The position numbers and the translations under genes were made by a program. Shown here piece after piece: positions 17,810-25,458 of a stretch of DNA of 44,089 bases (within the stretch, counting starts at the first letter, position 1; each line of letters opens with the position of its first letter). This stretch comes from Terriglobales bacterium. GTDB taxonomy: Bacteria; Acidobacteriota; Terriglobia; Terriglobales; Acidobacteriaceae. Location of the stretch: the NCBI GenBank assembly GCA_016201265.1, contig JACQDD010000018.1, positions 1 through 44,089 of the forward strand. The letters are read 5' to 3'. Below the pieces are notes generated by a model. The model ran no database searches and was not told the origin of the DNA. It worked only from the letters and a program-made list of their open reading frames with translations.

Positions 17810-18733
17810 ATGAGGCACGCATTGTGGATGGCCCTGCTTCTGCTGCCTTGGGCTGCAACGGAGCTTCCCGCACAAGCCGCGCCAGACGGCACTCCCGAGC
17901 GGGCAATTCAGGACATGGCATTGGCCTCCAAACCGGAAGAAATCATGAAACACCTTCCAGTCTCTGCGCTCGATGCGGTCAAAACACTCGACCCTGAAGA
18001 CCGCCTGGCCTTCGAGACGAGCTTGATGTGGCGGCAGTCCTCGCCCGGCGAAAAGCCAGATCTCGAAATCCCCGGAGACGGGCACGCGTTCTTGGTGATG
18101 CACGGGCCTGAAGCACAATTGTCGGAAGCGTATCTGACGGATAGCGTCGTCACGGGCGGGGACGCCGTCCTGCGCTTCGCGGTGGGTGGGCCAGAGCGCC
18201 AAGGCCTGGAAGTTCAGGTCTGGATGCGATTCGAGGAGGGCGAGTGGCGCATCCGGGAGGTGGACACAGGCCGCTTCGGGCGGCGCATTCGATTCGATGA
18301 TCCGGAGTTTGTTGAGCGTTTCCGGAATCGGCAGCAGAAGGCAAACGAGTCCTTGGCTACCTCAACTCTTTACACCGTAAGTTATGCCTTGCAGCGCTAC
18401 GCCGAAGTTCGCCCGGATGTCGGGTTTCCCGATGATTTGTCACTGCTCGCCGAACCGATTTCCGGAGATGCCGATGATGACAGCGGGGACGTTTCGTTCT
18501 CGTTCTTGAGCGCGGATCTGGCGAGAAACGACTTTGTTCGCGAAGGATACCGCTTTCACTACCAGTTGATTCACGGCGGACCGCAGGGCGCTTACCTCAT
18601 AACGGCCCGCCCGGTCGATCGCGGCGAGAGTGGACGATCCGCTTATTGCATTGACGAAACCGCGCGCATCCACCAGACCGACGAGGATCGAGACGCCACG
18701 AGCGAGGATCCAGTGCTAAATGGCAACGAATGA
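17810..18733 (+). CDS. Secreted protein with pseudopilin-like C-terminal domain
   Basis: About 307 residues. The start at ATG 17810 gives a clear signal peptide (MRHALWMALLLLPWAATELP, cleavage after AQA); a longer frame from 17666 is not supported. The N-terminal half has a small alpha/beta domain (VQVWMRFEEGEWRIREVDTG) like periplasmic NTF2-type domains. The C-terminal half (STLYTVSYALQRYAEVRPDV, then GYRFHYQLIHGG, AYLITARPV, CIDETARIH) matches the head-domain layout of type II pseudopilins but lacks a prepilin peptidase site. Its function is unknown. It is divergent from the M16 pair and shares a 123-bp promoter region with it. Confidence 0.75.
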   Translation: MRHALWMALLLLPWAATELPAQAAPDGTPERAIQDMALASKPEEIMKHLPVSALDAVKTLDPEDRLAFETSLMWRQSSPGEKPDLEIPGDGHAFLVMHGPEAQLSEAYLTDSVVTGGDAVLRFAVGGPERQGLEVQVWMRFEEGEWRIREVDTGRFGRRIRFDDPEFVERFRNRQQKANESLATSTLYTVSYALQRYAEVRPDVGFPDDLSLLAEPISGDADDDSGDVSFSFLSADLARNDFVREGYRFHYQLIHGGPQGAYLITARPVDRGESGRSAYCIDETARIHQTDEDRDATSEDPVLNGNE

Positions 18734-18748
18734 AGGCTGGCTCACGCC

Positions 18749-18782
18749 GTTGGCAAGCCGTACTAAGGGATACGGTGCCAAC
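18749..18782. terminator. Strong hairpin between convergent genes
   Basis: GTTGGCA and CCGTA (18749-18762) pair with TACGG and TGCCAAC (18771-18782) around an 8-nt loop, with a 2-nt bulge. No T-run follows. A second palindrome, TGATCG-CTGG-CGATCA at 18825-18840, overlaps the amidohydrolase stop codon. Together they may act as a bidirectional terminator. Confidence 0.5.
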
Positions 18783-18837
18783 CAAGCCTGCGAGTCCGAA
18801 AGTCGGGCGACACGGGGCATCCGCTGATCGCTGGCGA

Positions 18838-20499
18838 TCAGCTCTCCCACACCCACTTCCCTCCCACCATCGTGCGCTCGATCGGGATGTTGATGATGTT
18901 GTACGGATCTTCTTTGAACACGTCGCGACCCAGCACCACGAGATCCGCGAGTTTCCCTGCTTCGATTGAGCCTTTCAAGTTCTCTTCGTAGGAGGCGTAG
19001 GCGCCGTTGATTGTGCCCACGCGGATTGCTTCTTCCAGCGTGATCTTTTGCTGCGGGCCCCAGACGTTGCCCTTGGCGTCGGTGCGCGTGACTTCGGATT
19101 GCAGGGCCATCATCGGCTCAAACGGCCCGGGCGGATAGTCCGATGCCTGCGTCGGGCGGATGCCGGCATCAATAAAACTGCGCAGAGCAAACATGTGATT
19201 CACCCGCTCCGGGCCGTACTCTTTCATTTTCTCGCCGTGGTAGTAGGCGTAGGTGGAGAACGGGGTCGGGATTGCGCCCAGTGCCTTGATGCGCGCGACC
19301 AGCAAATCGTTGACTACGGTGCAGTGCTCGAAGCGATAGCGTGCGTCACGCCGCGGCATTTCCTTCTGCAGACGCTCGTACACCCGCAGAGTGATGTCAA
19401 TCGCAACATCGCCATTGGCATGGGTGCCCAGTTGCCATCCGGCGGCGTGCGCCTTGCGCGCCTGCTGGTAGAGTTCTTCTTCCGGCGTGACGAGAATTCC
19501 GAAATCATCCGGCCGGCCTATATAGGGCTGCGAAAGGCGGGCCGTGCGTTCGGAGATCGAGCCATCACAGACCATTTTTTGTGCGCCGACTTTCACCCAT
19601 TCATCTCCCAGGCCGGTCTTCACGCCAGCCGCCAGCATCTGGTCCATGAACGCCTGGTAAATGTGGCAATACACGCGCATCGAGAGCTGGCCGGATTCGC
19701 GGGCGTCCTGGTAGGCGCGGAGGTCGTCCGGCGTGCCCTCGGCATCGGTCACCGAGGTGATGCCCGTGCGCGTCATCATTTTTGAGATCACCTGCACGCC
19801 TTCGCGGCGGTCGTCGCGCGTAAAGTTTGAGGGGATGGCCTTCTCGAAGACGTCTTTGCCATGCTCGCGGACATGCCCAGTCAGGCGGCCCGTGGCGGGA
19901 TCGCGATCATATCTGCCGCCCGGAGGATCGGGAGTTTTGTCATCCAGCTTCGCCAGATTGAGCGCTTGCGAGTTGACCCACGCCGTGTGTCCACCACGGT
20001 GTTCGACAAATACAGGATGGCCGGGGACGCCTGAGTCAAGATCTTGCAGAGTGAGCGGACGGCCCTCCGCGGTCTTCGTGTCGTCGTACTTGAACCCGAG
20101 TACCCATTCCCCCGGGGGCGTCTTGGCGGCGCGCTCGCGCAGGGCCTTCAGGATGTCGGCAATGGAGCGCAGGTCGCAATCCACCATGCGCAGGTGGGCG
20201 AGGCCAGCTGAAGCGGGATGCGAGTGTGCGTCGATGAAACCGGGCAGCACGGCCTTGCCGCCGAGGTCCACTTTCTTGGCGTTGCCGGCGGCGAGCGCGA
20301 AAACTTCTTCGTTCGATCCGATCGCCAGAAAGCGGGCGCCGGAAATCGCCACGGCTTGCGCGCGCGGCTGGCGGGCGTTCACTGTCCAGAAGTTGCCGTT
20401 GTAGAGGATAACCTCGGGCTCGGTGCGGTCGATGGCAAACAGCGTAGACCCGCCCAGGGCGCTTAAACCGTAGAGAAACTCGCGACGCGAAGCCGGCAT
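18838..20499 (-). CDS. Tat-exported amidohydrolase (Amidohydro_3, YtcJ-like)
   Basis: A 553-residue metal-dependent hydrolase of the amidohydrolase superfamily. The N-terminus MPASRREFLYGLSALGG is a Tat signal (SRREFL), so the folded enzyme is probably exported. The metal ligands H92-x-H94 lie in LPGFIDAHSHPASAG. Later ligands are in QLGTHANGDVAIDITL and YRFEHCTVVND, and the C-terminal cap reads LADLVVLGRDVFKEDP. Family members hydrolyse formamides, N-acyl amino acids or imides; the substrate here is not predictable. The start is preceded by AGGAG at a good distance. It is divergent from the polymerase-domain gene, with palindromic element B between them. Confidence 0.92.
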   Translation of the reverse strand: MPASRREFLYGLSALGGSTLFAIDRTEPEVILYNGNFWTVNARQPRAQAVAISGARFLAIGSNEEVFALAAGNAKKVDLGGKAVLPGFIDAHSHPASAGLAHLRMVDCDLRSIADILKALRERAAKTPPGEWVLGFKYDDTKTAEGRPLTLQDLDSGVPGHPVFVEHRGGHTAWVNSQALNLAKLDDKTPDPPGGRYDRDPATGRLTGHVREHGKDVFEKAIPSNFTRDDRREGVQVISKMMTRTGITSVTDAEGTPDDLRAYQDARESGQLSMRVYCHIYQAFMDQMLAAGVKTGLGDEWVKVGAQKMVCDGSISERTARLSQPYIGRPDDFGILVTPEEELYQQARKAHAAGWQLGTHANGDVAIDITLRVYERLQKEMPRRDARYRFEHCTVVNDLLVARIKALGAIPTPFSTYAYYHGEKMKEYGPERVNHMFALRSFIDAGIRPTQASDYPPGPFEPMMALQSEVTRTDAKGNVWGPQQKITLEEAIRVGTINGAYASYEENLKGSIEAGKLADLVVLGRDVFKEDPYNIINIPIERTMVGGKWVWES

Positions 20500-20538
20500 C
20501 TAGGACTCCTTTTGCGTGGGAAACTATACTAGCAATTC

Positions 20539-20634
20539 GTCGTTGGTCGATAGTCGCTGGTCGTTCGCGGTTCGCAAGAGCCGCTGCCTGACCCAAAGAT
20601 CCCAAGCGACTAGCGACTAGCGACCAGCGACTGC
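20539..20634. repeat. Heptad-palindrome element B
   Basis: The left arm 20539-20573 is made of 7-nt units GTCGTTG, GTCGATA, GTCGCTG, GTCGTTC and GCGGTTC. The right arm 20603-20634 uses CAAGCGA, CTAGCGA (twice) and CCAGCGA. The arms pair at about 24 of 29 positions. It lies in the divergent amidohydrolase/polymerase promoter region and ends 2 nt before the polymerase-domain ATG. Confidence 0.85.
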
Positions 20635-20636
20635 TT

Positions 20637-21656
20637 ATGCCTCCCACTATCGTCGAAGTCGAAGGGCGCAAGCTCAAGCTCTCGAACCTGGAAAAAGTTC
20701 TCTATCCCGCGACTGGCTTCACCAAGGGGCAGGTGATTGACTACTACGTCCGGGTTGCGCCGGTGCTGGTGCCGCATCTCGCCGGACGCCCGCTCACCAT
20801 GAAACGCTATCCCGAGGGCGTGGATCATGAATACTTCTTCGAAAAGAACGTGCCCATGCATCGTCCGGAGTGGGTGAAGACCGCGCCGGTGTGGAGCAAC
20901 AGCAATCATCGCACCATCCATTTCATTCTCGCGAACGATCTGGCGACGCTGGTGTGGATCGCGAACCTCGCGTCGCTGGAGCTGCATCCTTCCTTGTCAC
21001 TCGCGACCGACATTGAAACACCCACGATGATCGTGTTCGATCTCGATCCCGGGCCTCCGGCGAACATCGTGCAGTGCGCGCAGGTCGGGCTCTGGGTGCG
21101 GGCGATCTTCGACCACTTCGGCCTGCAGAGTTTTCCAAAGACCTCCGGATCGAAAGGGATGCAAATCTATGTCCCGCTGAATACGAAGACGAGCTACGCC
21201 GAGACCAAGCCCTTCGCCCACGCGGTGGCGCGTCTGCTGGAGCAAGAGCATCCCGAACTGATTGTCTCAGACATGAAGAAAGCAGTGCGCACCAACAAGA
21301 TCTTCGTGGACTGGAGCCAGAACGACGAACACAAGACGACCATCGGCGTTTATTCCCTGCGGGCCCGCGAGCATCCGACGGTCTCGACTCCGATCACCTG
21401 GGACGAAGTTGAGCAGGCGCTGAAGAAGAAAGATCCTGAGCGGCTGGTGTTCGAGGCACCGGATGTGCTCAAACGCGTGGAGAAGATGGGTGACCTGTAC
21501 GAGCCGGTCGTGAAACTGAAGCAGAAGTTGCCGCAACTGGCGGGGTTGGGGGCCAAGGTGGAGAAAGAAGAAGGCATCGCATTGGCAGCGGAGGCTGAGC
21601 GGGGACCGCGAGCGAAGCAGACGACGGCGACTGCGCCCAAGCGCCGCAAGGTATAA
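20637..21656 (+). CDS. Stand-alone LigD-type polymerase/primase domain
   Basis: A 339-residue PolDom of the archaeo-eukaryotic primase superfamily, as found in the NHEJ protein LigD. It starts KLKLSNLEKVLYPATGFTKG and contains YFFEKNVPMHRPEWV. Catalytic aspartates D135 and D137 are in VFDLDPGPP, the SGSKGMQIYVPL motif follows, and the third Asp is in KIFVDWSQND. These enzymes add ribonucleotides or fill gaps at double-strand breaks or during excision repair. There is no ligase or phosphoesterase domain here and no Ku gene in the window. The C-terminal 50 residues are charged and end in a basic stretch (TTATAPKRRK). The ATG is directly preceded by element B, and no Shine-Dalgarno sequence is seen. 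Confidence 0.93.
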   Translation: MPPTIVEVEGRKLKLSNLEKVLYPATGFTKGQVIDYYVRVAPVLVPHLAGRPLTMKRYPEGVDHEYFFEKNVPMHRPEWVKTAPVWSNSNHRTIHFILANDLATLVWIANLASLELHPSLSLATDIETPTMIVFDLDPGPPANIVQCAQVGLWVRAIFDHFGLQSFPKTSGSKGMQIYVPLNTKTSYAETKPFAHAVARLLEQEHPELIVSDMKKAVRTNKIFVDWSQNDEHKTTIGVYSLRAREHPTVSTPITWDEVEQALKKKDPERLVFEAPDVLKRVEKMGDLYEPVVKLKQKLPQLAGLGAKVEKEEGIALAAEAERGPRAKQTTATAPKRRKV

Positions 21657-21665
21657 TCCCGGCTC

Positions 21666-21691
21666 GTGTGGGGCGGACACTCTTGTCCGCC
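21666..21691. repeat. REP-like palindrome, copy 3 (opposite orientation)
   Basis: GTGTGGGGCGGACA (21666-21679), a CTCT loop, then TGTCCGCC (21684-21691). It is the reverse complement of the 10055 copy with a different loop. It lies 9 nt after the polymerase-domain stop codon. Confidence 0.8.
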
Positions 21692-21740
21692 AACAGTTGA
21701 AGATCAAGTTGCGAGCGAAGCGACTCGGATCGCGGGGTTT

Positions 21741-21775
21741 ACTTCTGCAATCTAACTTCTGACTTCTGCAATAAG
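21741..21775. repeat. Heptad element E, single arm
   Basis: Five 7-nt units: ACTTCTG (21741, 21755 and 21762), CAATCTA (21748) and CAATAAG (21769). Its reverse complement shares AAGTCAGAAG and AGATTGCAGAAGT with the inner arm of element A. I find no opposing arm. It ends 5 nt before the DUF72 ATG. Confidence 0.75.
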
Positions 21776-21780
21776 GGTCT

Positions 21781-22503
21781 ATGCCTCAACTTTACGTCGG
21801 CACCTCCGGATGGGCCTACCCGAGCTGGAAGCCGGAGTTCTATCCCGAGAAGGTCGCGCAGAAAAAGTTCCTGAACTTCTACGCGACGAAGCTGAATGCC
21901 GTCGAGGTCAACTACACGTTCCGACAGTTGGTGAAAGACACCACGGTTCAGAACTGGATCGTCGAAACGCCCGCGCATTTTCGTTTTGCGATCAAGGCGC
22001 ACCAGGTGCTGACGCACATCAAGCGACTGAAGGGCGCGGAAGAGTTCCTGAAGCGCTTTCTTGGGACGCTGGAAGGGCTGGAACGCGCGGGACGGCTTGG
22101 GCCGCTGCTGTTTCAGCTTCCGCCCAACTTCAAGGCCGACCAGGCAGTGCTTGCCGAGTTTCTGAAATCGTTGCCGCGTGTTGTCCGGGCTGCATTTGAA
22201 TTCCGCCACGATTCCTGGTTCACGGACGCCACATGGGAAGCGCTGCGCGAGCGCAACATCGCGCTCTGTGTCGCCGAGACCGAAGAGCGCAATACGCCCG
22301 ACGTGGTCACCGCCGACTATGCCTACTACCGCTACCGCAAGCCGAGCTACACGGCCGAAGAACGTAAGGTGATGGCCGGGCGCATCCAGGAGCATCTTGC
22401 CGCCGGGCGCGACGTCTTCGCTTACTTCAAGCACGAAGAGACGCCGGAGGGGGCGCTGTACGCAGTGGATGTGCTGCAGGCTGGCAGTACGTCGAGCGGG
22501 TAG
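21781..22503 (+). CDS. DUF72 (YecE-like) protein
   Basis: A 240-residue DUF72 protein with the TIM-barrel-like pattern of the family: YVGTSGWAYPSWKPEFYPE at the N-terminus, FYATKLNAVEVNYTF, then GRLGPLLFQLPPNF, AFEFRHDSWF and the C-terminal VFAYFKHEETPEGALYA. The biochemical role is not established; members often sit near DNA-repair genes, as here next to the polymerase domain. The start codon is preceded by heptad element E and an AGGG sequence. The last residues (LQAGSTSSG) look slightly frayed. Confidence 0.92.
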   Translation: MPQLYVGTSGWAYPSWKPEFYPEKVAQKKFLNFYATKLNAVEVNYTFRQLVKDTTVQNWIVETPAHFRFAIKAHQVLTHIKRLKGAEEFLKRFLGTLEGLERAGRLGPLLFQLPPNFKADQAVLAEFLKSLPRVVRAAFEFRHDSWFTDATWEALRERNIALCVAETEERNTPDVVTADYAYYRYRKPSYTAEERKVMAGRIQEHLAAGRDVFAYFKHEETPEGALYAVDVLQAGSTSSG

Positions 22504-22630
22504 GACTGGCTTGTTGATTTCGGGCGGGGCCAGCCACGTTTACTGGTGATAAAGGGATTTTGCGCCAGTTTGACAGGGCCCTCCCGCAGGAACTCTCTTG
22601 GTGTCCATTTACGAGTGATAGGATTACTTC

Positions 22631-22870
22631 ATGGCCAAAACACTGATGCAGTCTGTAGTCGGTCAACTCCAGAAGGAACGCACGCGACTTGAGGATGAAC
22701 TGCACCGCGTAACAGCTGCCCTAACTGCCTTCGGGAAAGCCTACATGCACGGGACCAAACCTAGACCTGCCGCGACTCGCAAGAAGCGGACTATTTCCGC
22801 TGCCGGACGCAGGAGAATCGCAGCCGCGCAGAAGGCACGATGGGCGAAGATTAGGGCAGGCAAGAAATGA
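22631..22870 (+). CDS. Small basic protein with ARWAKIRAGK-type tail
   Basis: A 79-residue protein. Residues 1-36 form a charged amphipathic helix (LQKERTRLEDELHRVTAALT), probably a short coiled coil. The rest is highly basic and ends SAAGRRRIAAAQKARWAKIRAG, a tail seen on many small uncharacterised bacterial proteins and suggestive of nucleic-acid binding. ATG 22631 is preceded by AGGA at 7 nt. The leader carries a direct repeat: TTTACTGGTGATA at 22539 and TTTACGAGTGATA at 22608. TTGACA at 22570 lacks a good -10. The specific function is unknown. Confidence 0.75.
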   Translation: MAKTLMQSVVGQLQKERTRLEDELHRVTAALTAFGKAYMHGTKPRPAATRKKRTISAAGRRRIAAAQKARWAKIRAGKK

Positions 22871-22986
22871 GTGGGCCGAGCGGTTCCGTCAGGGAGGCGC
22901 TGCGCGGTGCACCTACCGGAAGGTCTTCCACCAGTTGTTCCGTTTTGCTTGATCCCCTGGGGAACGGTTGCTGATTGGCTTGTGGC

Positions 22987-23724
22987 CTACAGACGCTTCT
23001 GCTCAAAGTCCTGGGCGGCTTTCGTCACATTCTCCGGCTTGCCGAGATCGAGCCAATAATATTCATCAGCCCGAAAGGCGAGGATCTGCTCTCCGCTGCC
23101 AGCGAGCCGCAGATATGAGGTGATGATCGAAAACACGCCTTCTTCCGTCATCATCGTCAGTAAACGTGGCGAAATCACGTGGATGCCGGAAAAGGCCAGC
23201 GCCGTCACCTGCCGGGACGGACGAGCAATCTCATCTTTCTCACCGCTTGTTACCCGCCGGCCGCAGAGTTGAAGCTGATCGTCGAAGAGAAGGTAGCGGG
23301 AAGTCTCCCGGTCCTGCACCGCCAAGGTGGCCAGCGCCTGATGTTCCTTATGAGATTGCACCATGCGGCGGAGATCGATGGTGCTGATGACATCGACGTT
23401 GTGCAGGAGGAACGGCTCTTCCCCACCACTGGAATCGTGCGGACGGTTGGCATCCTCCAGCAAGAACCAGGCGGCTTTCTTCAGACCGCCGCCGGTGTCG
23501 AGCAAAACGTCCTCACGTGAGACTTCAATCCGCATGCCGAAGTTGTCGTTCTTCTTCAGATAGTCGACAACCATGTCGGCGAAGTGATGCACGTTGACGA
23601 TTACTTCGCGAATGCCGAAATCGCGCAGGCGGGCGAGTGTGATCTCGAGCAACGTCCGCCCGGCGACTTCGACCAGCGCTTTCGGGCGATCGTCGGTGAG
23701 CGGGCGCAAGCGTGCCCTCCCCAA
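22987..23724 (-). CDS. MurU-like sugar-1-phosphate nucleotidyltransferase, N-terminus damaged
   Basis: A 245-residue protein from a TTG at 23724. It carries the nucleotidyltransferase pattern LRPLTDDRPKALVEVAGRTL, REVIVNVHHFADMV, LLDTGGGLKKA, FLLHNVDVIS and a C-terminal EYYWLDLGKPENV. Next to an AmgK-like kinase it should be MurU, which makes UDP-MurNAc from MurNAc-1-phosphate. The usual opening strand and the GxGTR nucleotide-binding loop are missing or altered: the sequence reads GLGRARLRPLT and no MKAMILAAG precedes it. Compared with a family-like coding sequence, the junction shows an extra GGAGGG and a 2-nt loss. The protein may be inactive, or the sequence may contain an error. Confidence 0.75.
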   Translation of the reverse strand: MGRARLRPLTDDRPKALVEVAGRTLLEITLARLRDFGIREVIVNVHHFADMVVDYLKKNDNFGMRIEVSREDVLLDTGGGLKKAAWFLLEDANRPHDSSGGEEPFLLHNVDVISTIDLRRMVQSHKEHQALATLAVQDRETSRYLLFDDQLQLCGRRVTSGEKDEIARPSRQVTALAFSGIHVISPRLLTMMTEEGVFSIITSYLRLAGSGEQILAFRADEYYWLDLGKPENVTKAAQDFEQKRL

Positions 23725-25156
23725 ACCCGACTCTTGAGTTGAGTTCCAGCCCGAGATGCCGCAGCACTACCTCCACTCCACTCCGGCCGCGCAGGTGTTT
23801 CGCCAATTGCTCGGCGAGATAGACCGAGCGATGCTGGCCGCCGGTGCAGCCGAACGACACCATCAGGTTTTTGAAGCCACGGCGCTGATAGTTGGTCACA
23901 CTGGCATCTACCAGCGACATGGCGCTGGCCAAAAACTGGTGCACATTCTCCTGTTGGTTGAGGTAGTCGATCACCGGCGCGTCTTTACCCGTGAGCGGCT
24001 TGAACTGCTCCTCGCGGCCGGGATTGGGGAGGCTGCGGCCGTCGAAAATGAATCCGCCTCCATTTCCAGTTTCATCTTTCGGCAGACCGCGGTGAAAGGA
24101 AAAACTGAATATCCGCACCGCCAGATGCGCGCCGCCAGCAGCCACGGTCTGCAACTTCTCTGAGGCCAGCATGCTGTTGAACGCGTCCATCAGCGTGGGC
24201 AGCGCGATGGGCAACTTGACGTTGTGCAGCAGCCAGCGCAGATTCTTCAGGGCGTAGGGCACACTCTGCAGGAAGTGCGCCTTGCGTTCATAGAAGCCGC
24301 GAAAACCATACGCACCCAGCGCCTGCATGATGCGGATGTAAACGTAGGCGTAGTAGTGCTGCATGAATGCTTCGCGATCGAGCACGATGAAACCTGCGAG
24401 CGTGTCGAGATAGTGATTGAGCAGTTGTTGGCGCAAGTTCGGCGGCAGATCGGCCTTGGCGTCGTAGAGAACCGAAGCGATGTCATATTGCAGCGCGCCT
24501 TTGCGGCCGCCTTGATAATCGAGGAAGAACGGCTGGCCATCGCGCAACATGACGTTGCGTGATTGGAAATCCCGATAAAGAAAATAATCGCGGCCGGCGG
24601 TCAGCAGAAATTTCGTCAAGCGGCCGAAATCGTCCTCCAGCGCCTGCTCATTGAACGCGATGCCCGCCAGCCTCAGGAAGTAGTACTTGAAATAATTCAG
24701 GTCCCAGGCGATGGACTGGCGATCGAAGCTGCCGCACGGATAGCACACTTTGTAATTCAAGTCGCGGGCCGCTTCGATCTGAAACCGCGGCAACATAGCC
24801 ACAACTTTGCGGTAGGCTTCCACCGCCTGGGGAGCGATGGTCTCGCCTGCGCGATTGGCCGAGAGAAACTCAAAGAGTGTTGTGTCGCCAAGATCCTCTT
24901 CGAGGTAGGCGCCATGGTTTAGATCTTCGGCATAAATTTCCGGCACCGGCAGACCGTGACGGCGAAAATGCCTGGAGAATTCGAGGAAAGCGACATTCTC
25001 CTCGCGCACGTCGTAGAGAATGCCGATCGCACTGATTGTTTCGTTCGCCAGCCGGATGATCTTGCGTCCCGAACCGCCGAGCTGGCCCTGCAGCGGCTGC
25101 ACTCGCTCCGCGGGGGAGTGAAAGTGGCGCTCAAAGAGATGTTTGAGAACGTCCAT
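23525..25156 (-). CDS. AmgK-like sugar kinase fused to RapZ C-terminal domain
   Basis: Residues 1 to about 320 form an aminoglycoside-phosphotransferase-like kinase close to AmgK (anomeric MurNAc/GlcNAc kinase). The catalytic loop YRDFQSRN puts Asp at 196, and FLDYQGG puts the metal Asp at 213. Residues about 347-472 match the C-terminal domain of RapZ (GGFIFDGRSLPNPG, KPLTGKDAPVIDYL, VSFGCTGGQHRSV), the part that senses glucosamine-6-phosphate and binds RNA in E. coli; the RapZ P-loop domain is absent. Residues after about 473 (NSRVGFGEGTLAPAHRR onward) are the neighbouring gene read in another frame, so the natural stop was probably near 23740. It precedes the MurU-like gene in a cell-wall sugar recycling pair. 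Confidence 0.85.
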   Translation of the reverse strand: MDVLKHLFERHFHSPAERVQPLQGQLGGSGRKIIRLANETISAIGILYDVREENVAFLEFSRHFRRHGLPVPEIYAEDLNHGAYLEEDLGDTTLFEFLSANRAGETIAPQAVEAYRKVVAMLPRFQIEAARDLNYKVCYPCGSFDRQSIAWDLNYFKYYFLRLAGIAFNEQALEDDFGRLTKFLLTAGRDYFLYRDFQSRNVMLRDGQPFFLDYQGGRKGALQYDIASVLYDAKADLPPNLRQQLLNHYLDTLAGFIVLDREAFMQHYYAYVYIRIMQALGAYGFRGFYERKAHFLQSVPYALKNLRWLLHNVKLPIALPTLMDAFNSMLASEKLQTVAAGGAHLAVRIFSFSFHRGLPKDETGNGGGFIFDGRSLPNPGREEQFKPLTGKDAPVIDYLNQQENVHQFLASAMSLVDASVTNYQRRGFKNLMVSFGCTGGQHRSVYLAEQLAKHLRGRSGVEVVLRHLGLELNSRVGFGEGTLAPAHRRSPESAGRSRRADVARDHTRPPARFRHSRSNRQRASLRRHGCRLSEEERQLRHAD

Positions 25157-25205
25157 GAAGGTGATTTCCGGCGATTCCGGTTCGACCAGCCACCGACAAA
25201 GATAA

Positions 25206-25391
25206 CATCGAGGGCACGATCCCGCGTCGGGCCCACTCAGGCCGGGAGGTCCGGCGAATTATCCATACGCGGAGCGGCTGTCGCGGTTGATCGCCAGTCT
25301 GCGGCAGAAGTACAGGATTGGCGGGGAGTATGGAAGCAGGCGCCGGCGAGGACATGTGGGCCATGCGGAACGGCAACTGGAATTGTTTTGA
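25206..25391 (+). other. Possible 3' remnant of a lost gene
   Basis: In the 302-bp gap between the AmgK gene and the TPR gene, one frame is open from 25206 to TGA at 25389. It reads like a real protein end (YPYAERLSRLIASLRQKYRI and ending RQLELF), with mostly G or C at third positions. No start codon or family is recognised, so it may be a degraded gene tail or chance. Confidence 0.25.
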
Positions 25392-25408
25392 GTAATCGAC
25401 AGGAGTTA

Positions 25409-25437
25409 TTGGTCGCAAATGTGGAGGGTGCTAACAT
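25409..25437 (+). promoter_or_regulatory. Candidate sigma-70 promoter of the TPR protein gene
   Basis: TTGGTC (25409-25414), a 17-bp spacer and TAACAT (25432-25437), with an extended -10 TG one base upstream. Transcription would start near 25444, 15 nt before the ATG at 25459. GGAG at 25447-25450 serves as Shine-Dalgarno. Confidence 0.5.
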
Positions 25438-25458
25438 ACACACATTGGAGCATGTGAA

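Noticed and set aside
22871-22986. Small coding-like stretch ending CTYRKVFHQLFRFA
   Set aside because: The frame has no start and no known family; it is too short to separate from chance.
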